From: Topomyia yanbarensis
Lineage: Eukaryota; Arthropoda; Insecta; Diptera; Culicidae
Length of the DNA stretch: 64,000 bases
Assembly: GCF_030247195.1 (NCBI RefSeq)
Contig: NC_080672.1
Span: 367,900,271-367,964,270, forward strand
Direction: 5' to 3'
The position numbers and the translations under genes were made by a program. This document shows, piece after piece, positions 8,660 to 19,100 of this stretch. The notes beneath the pieces were generated by a model, which worked only from the letters and a program-made list of their open reading frames with translations, was not told the origin of the DNA and searched no databases. Position 1 is the stretch's first letter. The number at the start of each line of letters is the position of its first letter.

Positions 8660-11610
8660 TTAGGTGTTGTTTGCGGCGTTTGTACTGTCCGGACCAGAGC
8701 TGCCCGCTGATTCGGTGTAGGATAGTGAGGTCCACGGTGACGATGACAACAGCGACGATCCTGGTGTTGGCGATGACAACGCTGTAAGAGGGGATGCAGT
8801 TCGACTTGGTGGTCCCAGAATCAGCCCGCCGAGGTTACCAATATCGTAAGCCAACTCTTCCGGCGAAAGCATGGTTGGAGGTGCGGGAGACGGTGATCGG
8901 CTTTTTGTTTCAAAGATCAATCCATCAAGGTGACCGATGTCGTAAACCATTTCATCGGGTGTCATGTTTTTCGGGATGGGAGAGAGAGTTGCTGAGTGAG
9001 ATGGGATGATGAGCTTGGGGAGTGGTCGAGGTGATAGAGAGTTCGGGTCCGGAGTTAATGAGTTTAGTGAAATATTTGGAGAGGGTATCGGCGTGAAATG
9101 GGTAGTTGGTGAAGGGATTGAGTTCAGCAACGGGGAGCCAAGAACCATGGAACTCGAATCAGGTATGGACTCAGATGACAGCGAATAGTCGGAGGTCTGC
9201 GATATTGGAGAAGGATCAACTTGGAGCTGTAATTCACTGAGTTGATTTATCGTGGCTTCTTCTGGACTTTTTGCGATATCTGACTCTGACTCAGGAGTTG
9301 ATTTAATAGAAGGCCTGCTACTGCTATCCGTAATCTCGCTACTAACTATTTGATTGTCGTTAGATTTCGTCGATCCTTTTATAATATTTTCAACTTCTTC
9401 GTCATCACTGTCAAAATCTTCCAGCTCCAGATGGCTGGTCATGTTTTCCGGGAACTTTTTGATCCACTCAACGTAGTTAACTCGATGATCCAAGGTTTGA
9501 ATCGGTGATGCGTTTCTTTCTCCGTAGAACGACTTTGTTGACAGAGAGTCAAGAAAGCGAGCATCATCTCCTTTTTCATCCGTCAGTAGTAAACTGGGAA
9601 CACCAGAGGTCATCGGAGTTGTTGGTAGGAAATAGTTCGGTGTAACTGGTTTCGGTGGATCAATTTTAATTTCGTCCAAACTGTCGATGTAGTCTTCCAG
9701 TTCCGAGGGGGACACGCACATCCGTTGTTGGGTCAGCCGGTCCATGAACGACTGGTTGAAGTCGATAGGTGTCACACTGCGAATCATTCGTTTCCGTGTG
9801 CGAAAACGTCTTGGGGGCGCTGGTTTGCTCTCAATTGTTGCCGGACTCTTTGAACCCTTCCGGTCGACACCACCAGCGCCAAGATCGACCGCTGTAGTCT
9901 TGAGCTGAACTATTTCTGGTGGTGGAGATTGTTTCACAGGTGTTTGGTCAACATGCATTTCTAGACTACCAGAAGAGATACTGGTGGAAGCAAGTGAAAC
10001 AATTTCGTCCTTACTTACATTTGGATCAGGATGAACGGGAAGAGGCGATGACCGATCGTCAATGGGTTCCGAGGGTGTACCATCGACGGAATCGTCCTAA
10101 AATTCGAAATAAATATATTTTAGCGTAATTCATGGAGGTGGAGATTGGGGGTGTGAGTACTCACTACAATTGATGAGACCGTCGAAGCAGGCGATCCGAA
10201 TGAACCGTTCGGTGCTGGAGATATGGTGGAATCTCTGGAACGGTTCGTTTGAGGAGAGGCTGTCGATAACTGTTGGTATTCCCGGGATATCGACGTTTCC
10301 TCTTGATCCGACGGAGGAGGTTTTGGTGCATCAATGACAAGAGGGATTAACTGGCCAGTAGATTCTATCCGTTCGTTGTCCAGGAAGGCACCAACATAGG
10401 GCGACGGTGACTTGGATTGTAGAAACTCCGTACGTTCGGGTCCTTCCGAGTCGTATTCTTCGGTTTGGATGATCACACCGCTGAACGGTTCGGTTTTACG
10501 TTCTTCTTCGAGTAAAAGAGCAGTTAAGTCACTTTTCTTCCTAGTTCGTTTCAGTGATGGATGATCAGGGTCTGGACTGTTGGAATGGGAGCTGAGGTTC
10601 GATGGAACGGACTCACTGCTCGTTAAAAACGTTTCTGTTGTTAATTTCGGTAGTTCCGGTAAATTGTTCCTGGAGTTTGACCACTGCTTTAATTCCCTGG
10701 TGACGGCTAGAAAATCATCCGACGAACTATCGTCACTAGTACGAACTTCTTCTACAAACGAAGGTGATTGATTGTGTTGCTTCTCGTTCGCTTCTACTAG
10801 TTTGACATCGTCATAACCTGCACCCAATTTAAGTTCCGGCGATCGCTGTTGTCGATCTTCATTTTCGTGCACCGCACAAATCTCTTGGATAGGACTGATT
10901 TTGTGCTTTGAAGAACTTGGATCCTTAAGGTCGTCCCTGCTATACACCAGCGGTACATAATCTTCCATCTGCGTGGCTTCATCGTCTTCTAATCGGGTTA
11001 GTGCTTCCAACTCTTCGGAACGATCTTCGGACGCATTCGATGACAACGATCGTCTCTTGATGGTTCGCCTGAGCTCATCTTCTCGGGAGATTGGTCGAAA
11101 CTTGTTTGACCCTTGTCGGGAATCATCATCACCAAGTAAGATCTGCGGGATTTCTCGAAAGACTGCGGAACCTCTTGAACTGGTTGGAATTGGACTAACT
11201 GCTCGACTGACCGATCTGGACCTAAGCTCCTCGATCACTACTTCTCGTTCAGCTGATTTTCTTTCCAGCTCCTGCAATTGTACGTTTAGTTGATCTAATC
11301 TCTGATCCTTTTCGTGACTCTTTCGCTCCAGCTCCCGGATCTTCACATTCAATTGATCTAACCTCGCCTCGTCAAACGTTTCCACGCGATAACCATCTTT
11401 GTAGGTGACACCATCCTGGGCGACCGTCAACCCATCAATCGCACCCTTCGGAACATCTTCCAGCTTTTCTTTGAGTAACCTTCGATATCGTTCGAGATCT
11501 TCATCTATGACAGCCGGTCTGGACGAGAGCTGGTTTGAAACGTAAGCTAAACAGTTGACCAGATCCATAACACCCACGCTGGCCACTAGAACCGACAAAA
11601 AGACACCCAT
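8660..11610 (-). CDS. Uncharacterised Ser/Pro-rich coiled-coil protein, two exons
   Basis: Exon 1 is 11610-10165 and exon 2 is 10096-8660. The 68-bp intron (10164-10097) has GTGAGT at its donor and TTTTAG at its acceptor, and splicing is in phase 0, giving 960 residues. Joining is supported because exon 2 stays open 46 codons upstream of its first ATG, exactly to the acceptor. The N-terminus is hydrophobic (FLSVLVASVGV, residues 4-14), a possible signal anchor. Residues 82-130 form a charged coiled coil made of a 21-residue tandem duplication starting RLDQLNV at 83 and 104. The rest is acidic, Ser/Pro-rich and probably disordered, with many SP/TP sites. A denser block lies at about 581-625 after a basic stretch (RRFRTRKRMIR). 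A YDIG(H/N)L.GLI motif occurs twice near the C-terminus (about 860-877 and 891-909). I do not recognise the family. Gene structure is confident, function unknown. Confidence 0.85.
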
Positions 11611-12095
11611 TTTAGTGCGTTTGGATGGAACTTCTTCGAAAGTATCTCAAATTTTCCAATTATGTAACACCAGTCTGTGTGATTGCACAATCGGTGATTT
11701 TTACGTAGCGAATTTTGTTTGCTGCGCAATTTCCACGATCACCGTCGTAACTAGCGAAAGCTTTCCATGTTGGTTGTCCTCTGCGTTTCCAAGCAGAATT
11801 CCAAATTGAGCTTCGAATCAAGTTCTTCGGGAAGCAAATGCCAGCGAGGACTAGTGGGCGAACGAAACTAATTACCCGGACCGGTGACTAAAATGAACTA
11901 ATCGGTTCGGGGTGGGATCGATTGAAATCAAATGAAGTGTTACTGATTGTGAGAAGACGAATGAGATTTCGACCAAACAGAAAAATAAAAAGAAAATGAT
12001 CGACAAAAGAAACGAGTAGTTCCCGAGTCGTTTCAAACTGTCTGCCGGTTAGTGAAAGTGAGAATTTGCTACGTCCCGGTGAGGTATTTAAGCAG
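11611..12095 (-). promoter_or_regulatory. 5' UTR and candidate core promoter of the minus-strand gene
   Basis: On the minus strand a TATA-like CTTAAATA lies at 12083-12090. It is followed about 30 bp later by TCACTTTCACTAACC, near 12050-12060, as a possible initiator. That would give a 5' UTR of about 450 bp without an obvious intron. The start codon context is CTAAAATGG. Promoter position is inferred from motif spacing only. Confidence 0.4.
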
Positions 12096-12480
12096 AGGGT
12101 AGGAGGGACGGAGGGGTAAGAAACAACAACATTTCGGCACTTGTTTTGTTGATCATGACACTGCTTTGCGAATTGGTGATTCACAGTGTAGGCCCTGTTC
12201 GTGTTCTTGTATTGATTCAGCATTATTTTTATGCTTCACGAGCAATCATCGATCGACGACGCGTCGGGTCGCGCGTGCCAAGTACGAGGACAAACTAGTT
12301 TTTGGTTTAAAAATCGAACCAAAAAAGCAACGTCTTCTTCAACACTGACAGCTGTTTTGAGGTTGTGGGCGTATGAGTGCAACAATTGATACTTTGCTCC
12401 CATTTATATTCGGTGAAATATTTCAGTATCAGGATCAGTTTGAAACTCAATTTTGCGTTTCAAAATTTATAGACATTATC
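12096..12480. other. Upstream region between gene promoter and satellite
   Basis: Mixed-composition DNA with a GC-rich patch (about 12245-12285) containing CGATCGACGACGCGTCG. It may hold regulatory sites of the minus-strand gene. No gene or repeat seen. Confidence 0.35.
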
Positions 12481-13116
12481 TCTCCATGAAGAGAACGTTT
12501 GGTATTTAAAATTTGAAGTGTGAAGTTTGAAATTTGAAATGTGAAATTTGAAGTTCGAAGTTTTGAGTTTGACGTTGAAAATTTAAAATTTGTTTGAAGT
12601 TTGAAATTTAAAATTCGAAATTAGAAATAGGGAAAAGGAAATAGGAAATAGGAAATAAGACATAGGAAATAAAAATATGAAATAGGAAACATGGAATAAG
12701 AAACAGGAAACGAGTAATAAGAACTTCGGAAAAGGATAAGACGGAAAAAAATTAAATTCAATTAAAAATTGAAATTTGAAATGAAATTGAAATTTTCAAA
12801 TTTCTAATTTAAATTTTCAACTTTCAAATTACAAATTTCTAAAATTCAAATTTCTAAAATTCAAATTTCAAATTTCTAAGATTCAAATTTCAAAAATTCA
12901 AATCTCAAATTTCTAAAATTCAAATTTCTAAAATTCAAGTTTCAAAAATTCAAATTTCAAAAATTCAAATTTCAGATTTCAAATTTCAAGTTTCAAATTT
13001 CAAATTTCATATTTCCAGTTTCAAGTTTCCAGTTTCAAGTTTCAAGTTTCAAGTTTCAAGTTTCAAGTTTCCAGTTTCCAGTTTCCAGTTTCAAGTTTCA
13101 AGTTTTAAGTTTTAAG
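12481..13116. repeat. Degenerate left flank of the heptamer satellite
   Basis: From 12490 to about 12620 the plus strand carries TTTGAA(A/G)-type units, the complement of the main array. A GGAAATA/AAATAGG patch follows at about 12620-12660. At about 12770-12800 the orientation flips through a small palindromic stretch to TTCAAATTT-type units. From 13015 on, TTTCAAG and TTTCCAG variants lead into the perfect array. Confidence 0.85.
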
Positions 13117-16100
13117 TTTCAAGTTTCAAGTTTCAAGTTTCAAGTTTCAAGTTTCAAGTTTCAAGTTTCAAGTTTCAAGTTTCAAGTTTCAAGTTTCAAG
13201 TTTCAAGTTTCAAGTTTCAAGTTTCAAGTTTCAAGTTTCAAGTTTCAAGTTTCAAGTTTCAAGTTTCAAGTTTCAAGTTTCAAGTTTCAAGTTTCAAGTT
13301 TCAAGTTTCAAGTTTCAAGTTTCAAGTTTCAAGTTTCAAGTTTCAAGTTTCAAGTTTCAAGTTTCAAGTTTCAAGTTTCAAGTTTCAAGTTTCAAGTTTC
13401 AAGTTTCAAGTTTCAAGTTTCAAGTTTCAAGTTTCAAGTTTCAAGTTTCAAGTTTCAAGTTTCAAGTTTCAAGTTTCAAGTTTCAAGTTTCAAGTTTCAA
13501 GTTTCAAGTTTCAAGTTTCAAGTTTCAAGTTTCAAGTTTCAAGTTTCAAGTTTCAAGTTTCAAGTTTCAAGTTTCAAGTTTCAAGTTTCAAGTTTCAAGT
13601 TTCAAGTTTCAAGTTTCAAGTTTCAAGTTTCAAGTTTCAAGTTTCAAGTTTCAAGTTTCAAGTTTCAAGTTTCAAGTTTCAAGTTTCAAGTTTCAAGTTT
13701 CAAGTTTCAAGTTTCAAGTTTCAAGTTTCAAGTTTCAAGTTTCAAGTTTCAAGTTTCAAGTTTCAAGTTTCAAGTTTCAAGTTTCAAGTTTCAAGTTTCA
13801 AGTTTCAAGTTTCAAGTTTCAAGTTTCAAGTTTCAAGTTTCAAGTTTCAAGTTTCAAGTTTCAAGTTTCAAGTTTCAAGTTTCAAGTTTCAAGTTTCAAG
13901 TTTCAAGTTTCAAGTTTCAAGTTTCAAGTTTCAAGTTTCAAGTTTCAAGTTTCAAGTTTCAAGTTTCAAGTTTCAAGTTTCAAGTTTCAAGTTTCAAGTT
14001 TCAAGTTTCAAGTTTCAAGTTTCAAGTTTCAAGTTTCAAGTTTCAAGTTTCAAGTTTCAAGTTTCAAGTTTCAAGTTTCAAGTTTCAAGTTTCAAGTTTC
14101 AAGTTTCAAGTTTCAAGTTTCAAGTTTCAAGTTTCAAGTTTCAAGTTTCAAGTTTCAAGTTTCAAGTTTCAAGTTTCAAGTTTCAAGTTTCAAGTTTCAA
14201 GTTTCAAGTTTCAAGTTTCAAGTTTCAAGTTTCAAGTTTCAAGTTTCAAGTTTCAAGTTTCAAGTTTCAAGTTTCAAGTTTCAAGTTTCAAGTTTCAAGT
14301 TTCAAGTTTCAAGTTTCAAGTTTCAAGTTTCAAGTTTCAAGTTTCAAGTTTCAAGTTTCAAGTTTCAAGTTTCAAGTTTCAAGTTTCAAGTTTCAAGTTT
14401 CAAGTTTCAAGTTTCAAGTTTCAAGTTTCAAGTTTCAAGTTTCAAGTTTCAAGTTTCAAGTTTCAAGTTTCAAGTTTCAAGTTTCAAGTTTCAAGTTTCA
14501 AGTTTCAAGTTTCAAGTTTCAAGTTTCAAGTTTCAAGTTTCAAGTTTCAAGTTTCAAGTTTCAAGTTTCAAGTTTCAAGTTTCAAGTTTCAAGTTTCAAG
14601 TTTCAAGTTTCAAGTTTCAAGTTTCAAGTTTCAAGTTTCAAGTTTCAAGTTTCAAGTTTCAAGTTTCAAGTTTCAAGTTTCAAGTTTCAAGTTTCAAGTT
14701 TCAAGTTTCAAGTTTCAAGTTTCAAGTTTCAAGTTTCAAGTTTCAAGTTTCAAGTTTCAAGTTTCAAGTTTCAAGTTTCAAGTTTCAAGTTTCAAGTTTC
14801 AAGTTTCAAGTTTCAAGTTTCAAGTTTCAAGTTTCAAGTTTCAAGTTTCAAGTTTCAAGTTTCAAGTTTCAAGTTTCAAGTTTCAAGTTTCAAGTTTCAA
14901 GTTTCAAGTTTCAAGTTTCAAGTTTCAAGTTTCAAGTTTCAAGTTTCAAGTTTCAAGTTTCAAGTTTCAAGTTTCAAGTTTCAAGTTTCAAGTTTCAAGT
15001 TTCAAGTTTCAAGTTTCAAGTTTCAAGTTTCAAGTTTCAAGTTTCAAGTTTCAAGTTTCAAGTTTCAAGTTTCAAGTTTCAAGTTTCAAGTTTCAAGTTT
15101 CAAGTTTCAAGTTTCAAGTTTCAAGTTTCAAGTTTCAAGTTTCAAGTTTCAAGTTTCAAGTTTCAAGTTTCAAGTTTCAAGTTTCAAGTTTCAAGTTTCA
15201 AGTTTCAAGTTTCAAGTTTCAAGTTTCAAGTTTCAAGTTTCAAGTTTCAAGTTTCAAGTTTCAAGTTTCAAGTTTCAAGTTTCAAGTTTCAAGTTTCAAG
15301 TTTCAAGTTTCAAGTTTCAAGTTTCAAGTTTCAAGTTTCAAGTTTCAAGTTTCAAGTTTCAAGTTTCAAGTTTCAAGTTTCAAGTTTCAAGTTTCAAGTT
15401 TCAAGTTTCAAGTTTCAAGTTTCAAGTTTCAAGTTTCAAGTTTCAAGTTTCAAGTTTCAAGTTTCAAGTTTCAAGTTTCAAGTTTCAAGTTTCAAGTTTC
15501 AAGTTTCAAGTTTCAAGTTTCAAGTTTCAAGTTTCAAGTTTCAAGTTTCAAGTTTCAAGTTTCAAGTTTCAAGTTTCAAGTTTCAAGTTTCAAGTTTCAA
15601 GTTTCAAGTTTCAAGTTTCAAGTTTCAAGTTTCAAGTTTCAAGTTTCAAGTTTCAAGTTTCAAGTTTCAAGTTTCAAGTTTCAAGTTTCAAGTTTCAAGT
15701 TTCAAGTTTCAAGTTTCAAGTTTCAAGTTTCAAGTTTCAAGTTTCAAGTTTCAAGTTTCAAGTTTCAAGTTTCAAGTTTCAAGTTTCAAGTTTCAAGTTT
15801 CAAGTTTCAAGTTTCAAGTTTCAAGTTTCAAGTTTCAAGTTTCAAGTTTCAAGTTTCAAGTTTCAAGTTTCAAGTTTCAAGTTTCAAGTTTCAAGTTTCA
15901 AGTTTCAAGTTTCAAGTTTCAAGTTTCAAGTTTCAAGTTTCAAGTTTCAAGTTTCAAGTTTCAAGTTTCAAGTTTCAAGTTTCAAGTTTCAAGTTTCAAG
16001 TTTCAAGTTTCAAGTTTCAAGTTTCAAGTTTCAAGTTTCAAGTTTCAAGTTTCAAGTTTCAAGTTTCAAGTTTCAAGTTTCAAGTTTCAAGTTTCAAGTT

Positions 16101-19100
16101 TCAAGTTTCAAGTTTCAAGTTTCAAGTTTCAAGTTTCAAGTTTCAAGTTTCAAGTTTCAAGTTTCAAGTTTCAAGTTTCAAGTTTCAAGTTTCAAGTTTC
16201 AAGTTTCAAGTTTCAAGTTTCAAGTTTCAAGTTTCAAGTTTCAAGTTTCAAGTTTCAAGTTTCAAGTTTCAAGTTTCAAGTTTCAAGTTTCAAGTTTCAA
16301 GTTTCAAGTTTCAAGTTTCAAGTTTCAAGTTTCAAGTTTCAAGTTTCAAGTTTCAAGTTTCAAGTTTCAAGTTTCAAGTTTCAAGTTTCAAGTTTCAAGT
16401 TTCAAGTTTCAAGTTTCAAGTTTCAAGTTTCAAGTTTCAAGTTTCAAGTTTCAAGTTTCAAGTTTCAAGTTTCAAGTTTCAAGTTTCAAGTTTCAAGTTT
16501 CAAGTTTCAAGTTTCAAGTTTCAAGTTTCAAGTTTCAAGTTTCAAGTTTCAAGTTTCAAGTTTCAAGTTTCAAGTTTCAAGTTTCAAGTTTCAAGTTTCA
16601 AGTTTCAAGTTTCAAGTTTCAAGTTTCAAGTTTCAAGTTTCAAGTTTCAAGTTTCAAGTTTCAAGTTTCAAGTTTCAAGTTTCAAGTTTCAAGTTTCAAG
16701 TTTCAAGTTTCAAGTTTCAAGTTTCAAGTTTCAAGTTTCAAGTTTCAAGTTTCAAGTTTCAAGTTTCAAGTTTCAAGTTTCAAGTTTCAAGTTTCAAGTT
16801 TCAAGTTTCAAGTTTCAAGTTTCAAGTTTCAAGTTTCAAGTTTCAAGTTTCAAGTTTCAAGTTTCAAGTTTCAAGTTTCAAGTTTCAAGTTTCAAGTTTC
16901 AAGTTTCAAGTTTCAAGTTTCAAGTTTCAAGTTTCAAGTTTCAAGTTTCAAGTTTCAAGTTTCAAGTTTCAAGTTTCAAGTTTCAAGTTTCAAGTTTCAA
17001 GTTTCAAGTTTCAAGTTTCAAGTTTCAAGTTTCAAGTTTCAAGTTTCAAGTTTCAAGTTTCAAGTTTCAAGTTTCAAGTTTCAAGTTTCAAGTTTCAAGT
17101 TTCAAGTTTCAAGTTTCAAGTTTCAAGTTTCAAGTTTCAAGTTTCAAGTTTCAAGTTTCAAGTTTCAAGTTTCAAGTTTCAAGTTTCAAGTTTCAAGTTT
17201 CAAGTTTCAAGTTTCAAGTTTCAAGTTTCAAGTTTCAAGTTTCAAGTTTCAAGTTTCAAGTTTCAAGTTTCAAGTTTCAAGTTTCAAGTTTCAAGTTTCA
17301 AGTTTCAAGTTTCAAGTTTCAAGTTTCAAGTTTCAAGTTTCAAGTTTCAAGTTTCAAGTTTCAAGTTTCAAGTTTCAAGTTTCAAGTTTCAAGTTTCAAG
17401 TTTCAAGTTTCAAGTTTCAAGTTTCAAGTTTCAAGTTTCAAGTTTCAAGTTTCAAGTTTCAAGTTTCAAGTTTCAAGTTTCAAGTTTCAAGTTTCAAGTT
17501 TCAAGTTTCAAGTTTCAAGTTTCAAGTTTCAAGTTTCAAGTTTCAAGTTTCAAGTTTCAAGTTTCAAGTTTCAAGTTTCAAGTTTCAAGTTTCAAGTTTC
17601 AAGTTTCAAGTTTCAAGTTTCAAGTTTCAAGTTTCAAGTTTCAAGTTTCAAGTTTCAAGTTTCAAGTTTCAAGTTTCAAGTTTCAAGTTTCAAGTTTCAA
17701 GTTTCAAGTTTCAAGTTTCAAGTTTCAAGTTTCAAGTTTCAAGTTTCAAGTTTCAAGTTTCAAGTTTCAAGTTTCAAGTTTCAAGTTTCAAGTTTCAAGT
17801 TTCAAGTTTCAAGTTTCAAGTTTCAAGTTTCAAGTTTCAAGTTTCAAGTTTCAAGTTTCAAGTTTCAAGTTTCAAGTTTCAAGTTTCAAGTTTCAAGTTT
17901 CAAGTTTCAAGTTTCAAGTTTCAAGTTTCAAGTTTCAAGTTTCAAGTTTCAAGTTTCAAGTTTCAAGTTTCAAGTTTCAAGTTTCAAGTTTCAAGTTTCA
18001 AGTTTCAAGTTTCAAGTTTCAAGTTTCAAGTTTCAAGTTTCAAGTTTCAAGTTTCAAGTTTCAAGTTTCAAGTTTCAAGTTTCAAGTTTCAAGTTTCAAG
18101 TTTCAAGTTTCAAGTTTCAAGTTTCAAGTTTCAAGTTTCAAGTTTCAAGTTTCAAGTTTCAAGTTTCAAGTTTCAAGTTTCAAGTTTCAAGTTTCAAGTT
18201 TCAAGTTTCAAGTTTCAAGTTTCAAGTTTCAAGTTTCAAGTTTCAAGTTTCAAGTTTCAAGTTTCAAGTTTCAAGTTTCAAGTTTCAAGTTTCAAGTTTC
18301 AAGTTTCAAGTTTCAAGTTTCAAGTTTCAAGTTTCAAGTTTCAAGTTTCAAGTTTCAAGTTTCAAGTTTCAAGTTTCAAGTTTCAAGTTTCAAGTTTCAA
18401 GTTTCAAGTTTCAAGTTTCAAGTTTCAAGTTTCAAGTTTCAAGTTTCAAGTTTCAAGTTTCAAGTTTCAAGTTTCAAGTTTCAAGTTTCAAGTTTCAAGT
18501 TTCAAGTTTCAAGTTTCAAGTTTCAAGTTTCAAGTTTCAAGTTTCAAGTTTCAAGTTTCAAGTTTCAAGTTTCAAGTTTCAAGTTTCAAGTTTCAAGTTT
18601 CAAGTTTCAAGTTTCAAGTTTCAAGTTTCAAGTTTCAAGTTTCAAGTTTCAAGTTTCAAGTTTCAAGTTTCAAGTTTCAAGTTTCAAGTTTCAAGTTTCA
18701 AGTTTCAAGTTTCAAGTTTCAAGTTTCAAGTTTCAAGTTTCAAGTTTCAAGTTTCAAGTTTCAAGTTTCAAGTTTCAAGTTTCAAGTTTCAAGTTTCAAG
18801 TTTCAAGTTTCAAGTTTCAAGTTTCAAGTTTCAAGTTTCAAGTTTCAAGTTTCAAGTTTCAAGTTTCAAGTTTCAAGTTTCAAGTTTCAAGTTTCAAGTT
18901 TCAAGTTTCAAGTTTCAAGTTTCAAGTTTCAAGTTTCAAGTTTCAAGTTTCAAGTTTCAAGTTTCAAGTTTCAAGTTTCAAGTTTCAAGTTTCAAGTTTC
19001 AAGTTTCAAGTTTCAAGTTTCAAGTTTCAAGTTTCAAGTTTCAAGTTTCAAGTTTCAAGTTTCAAGTTTCAAGTTTCAAGTTTCAAGTTTCAAGTTTCAA

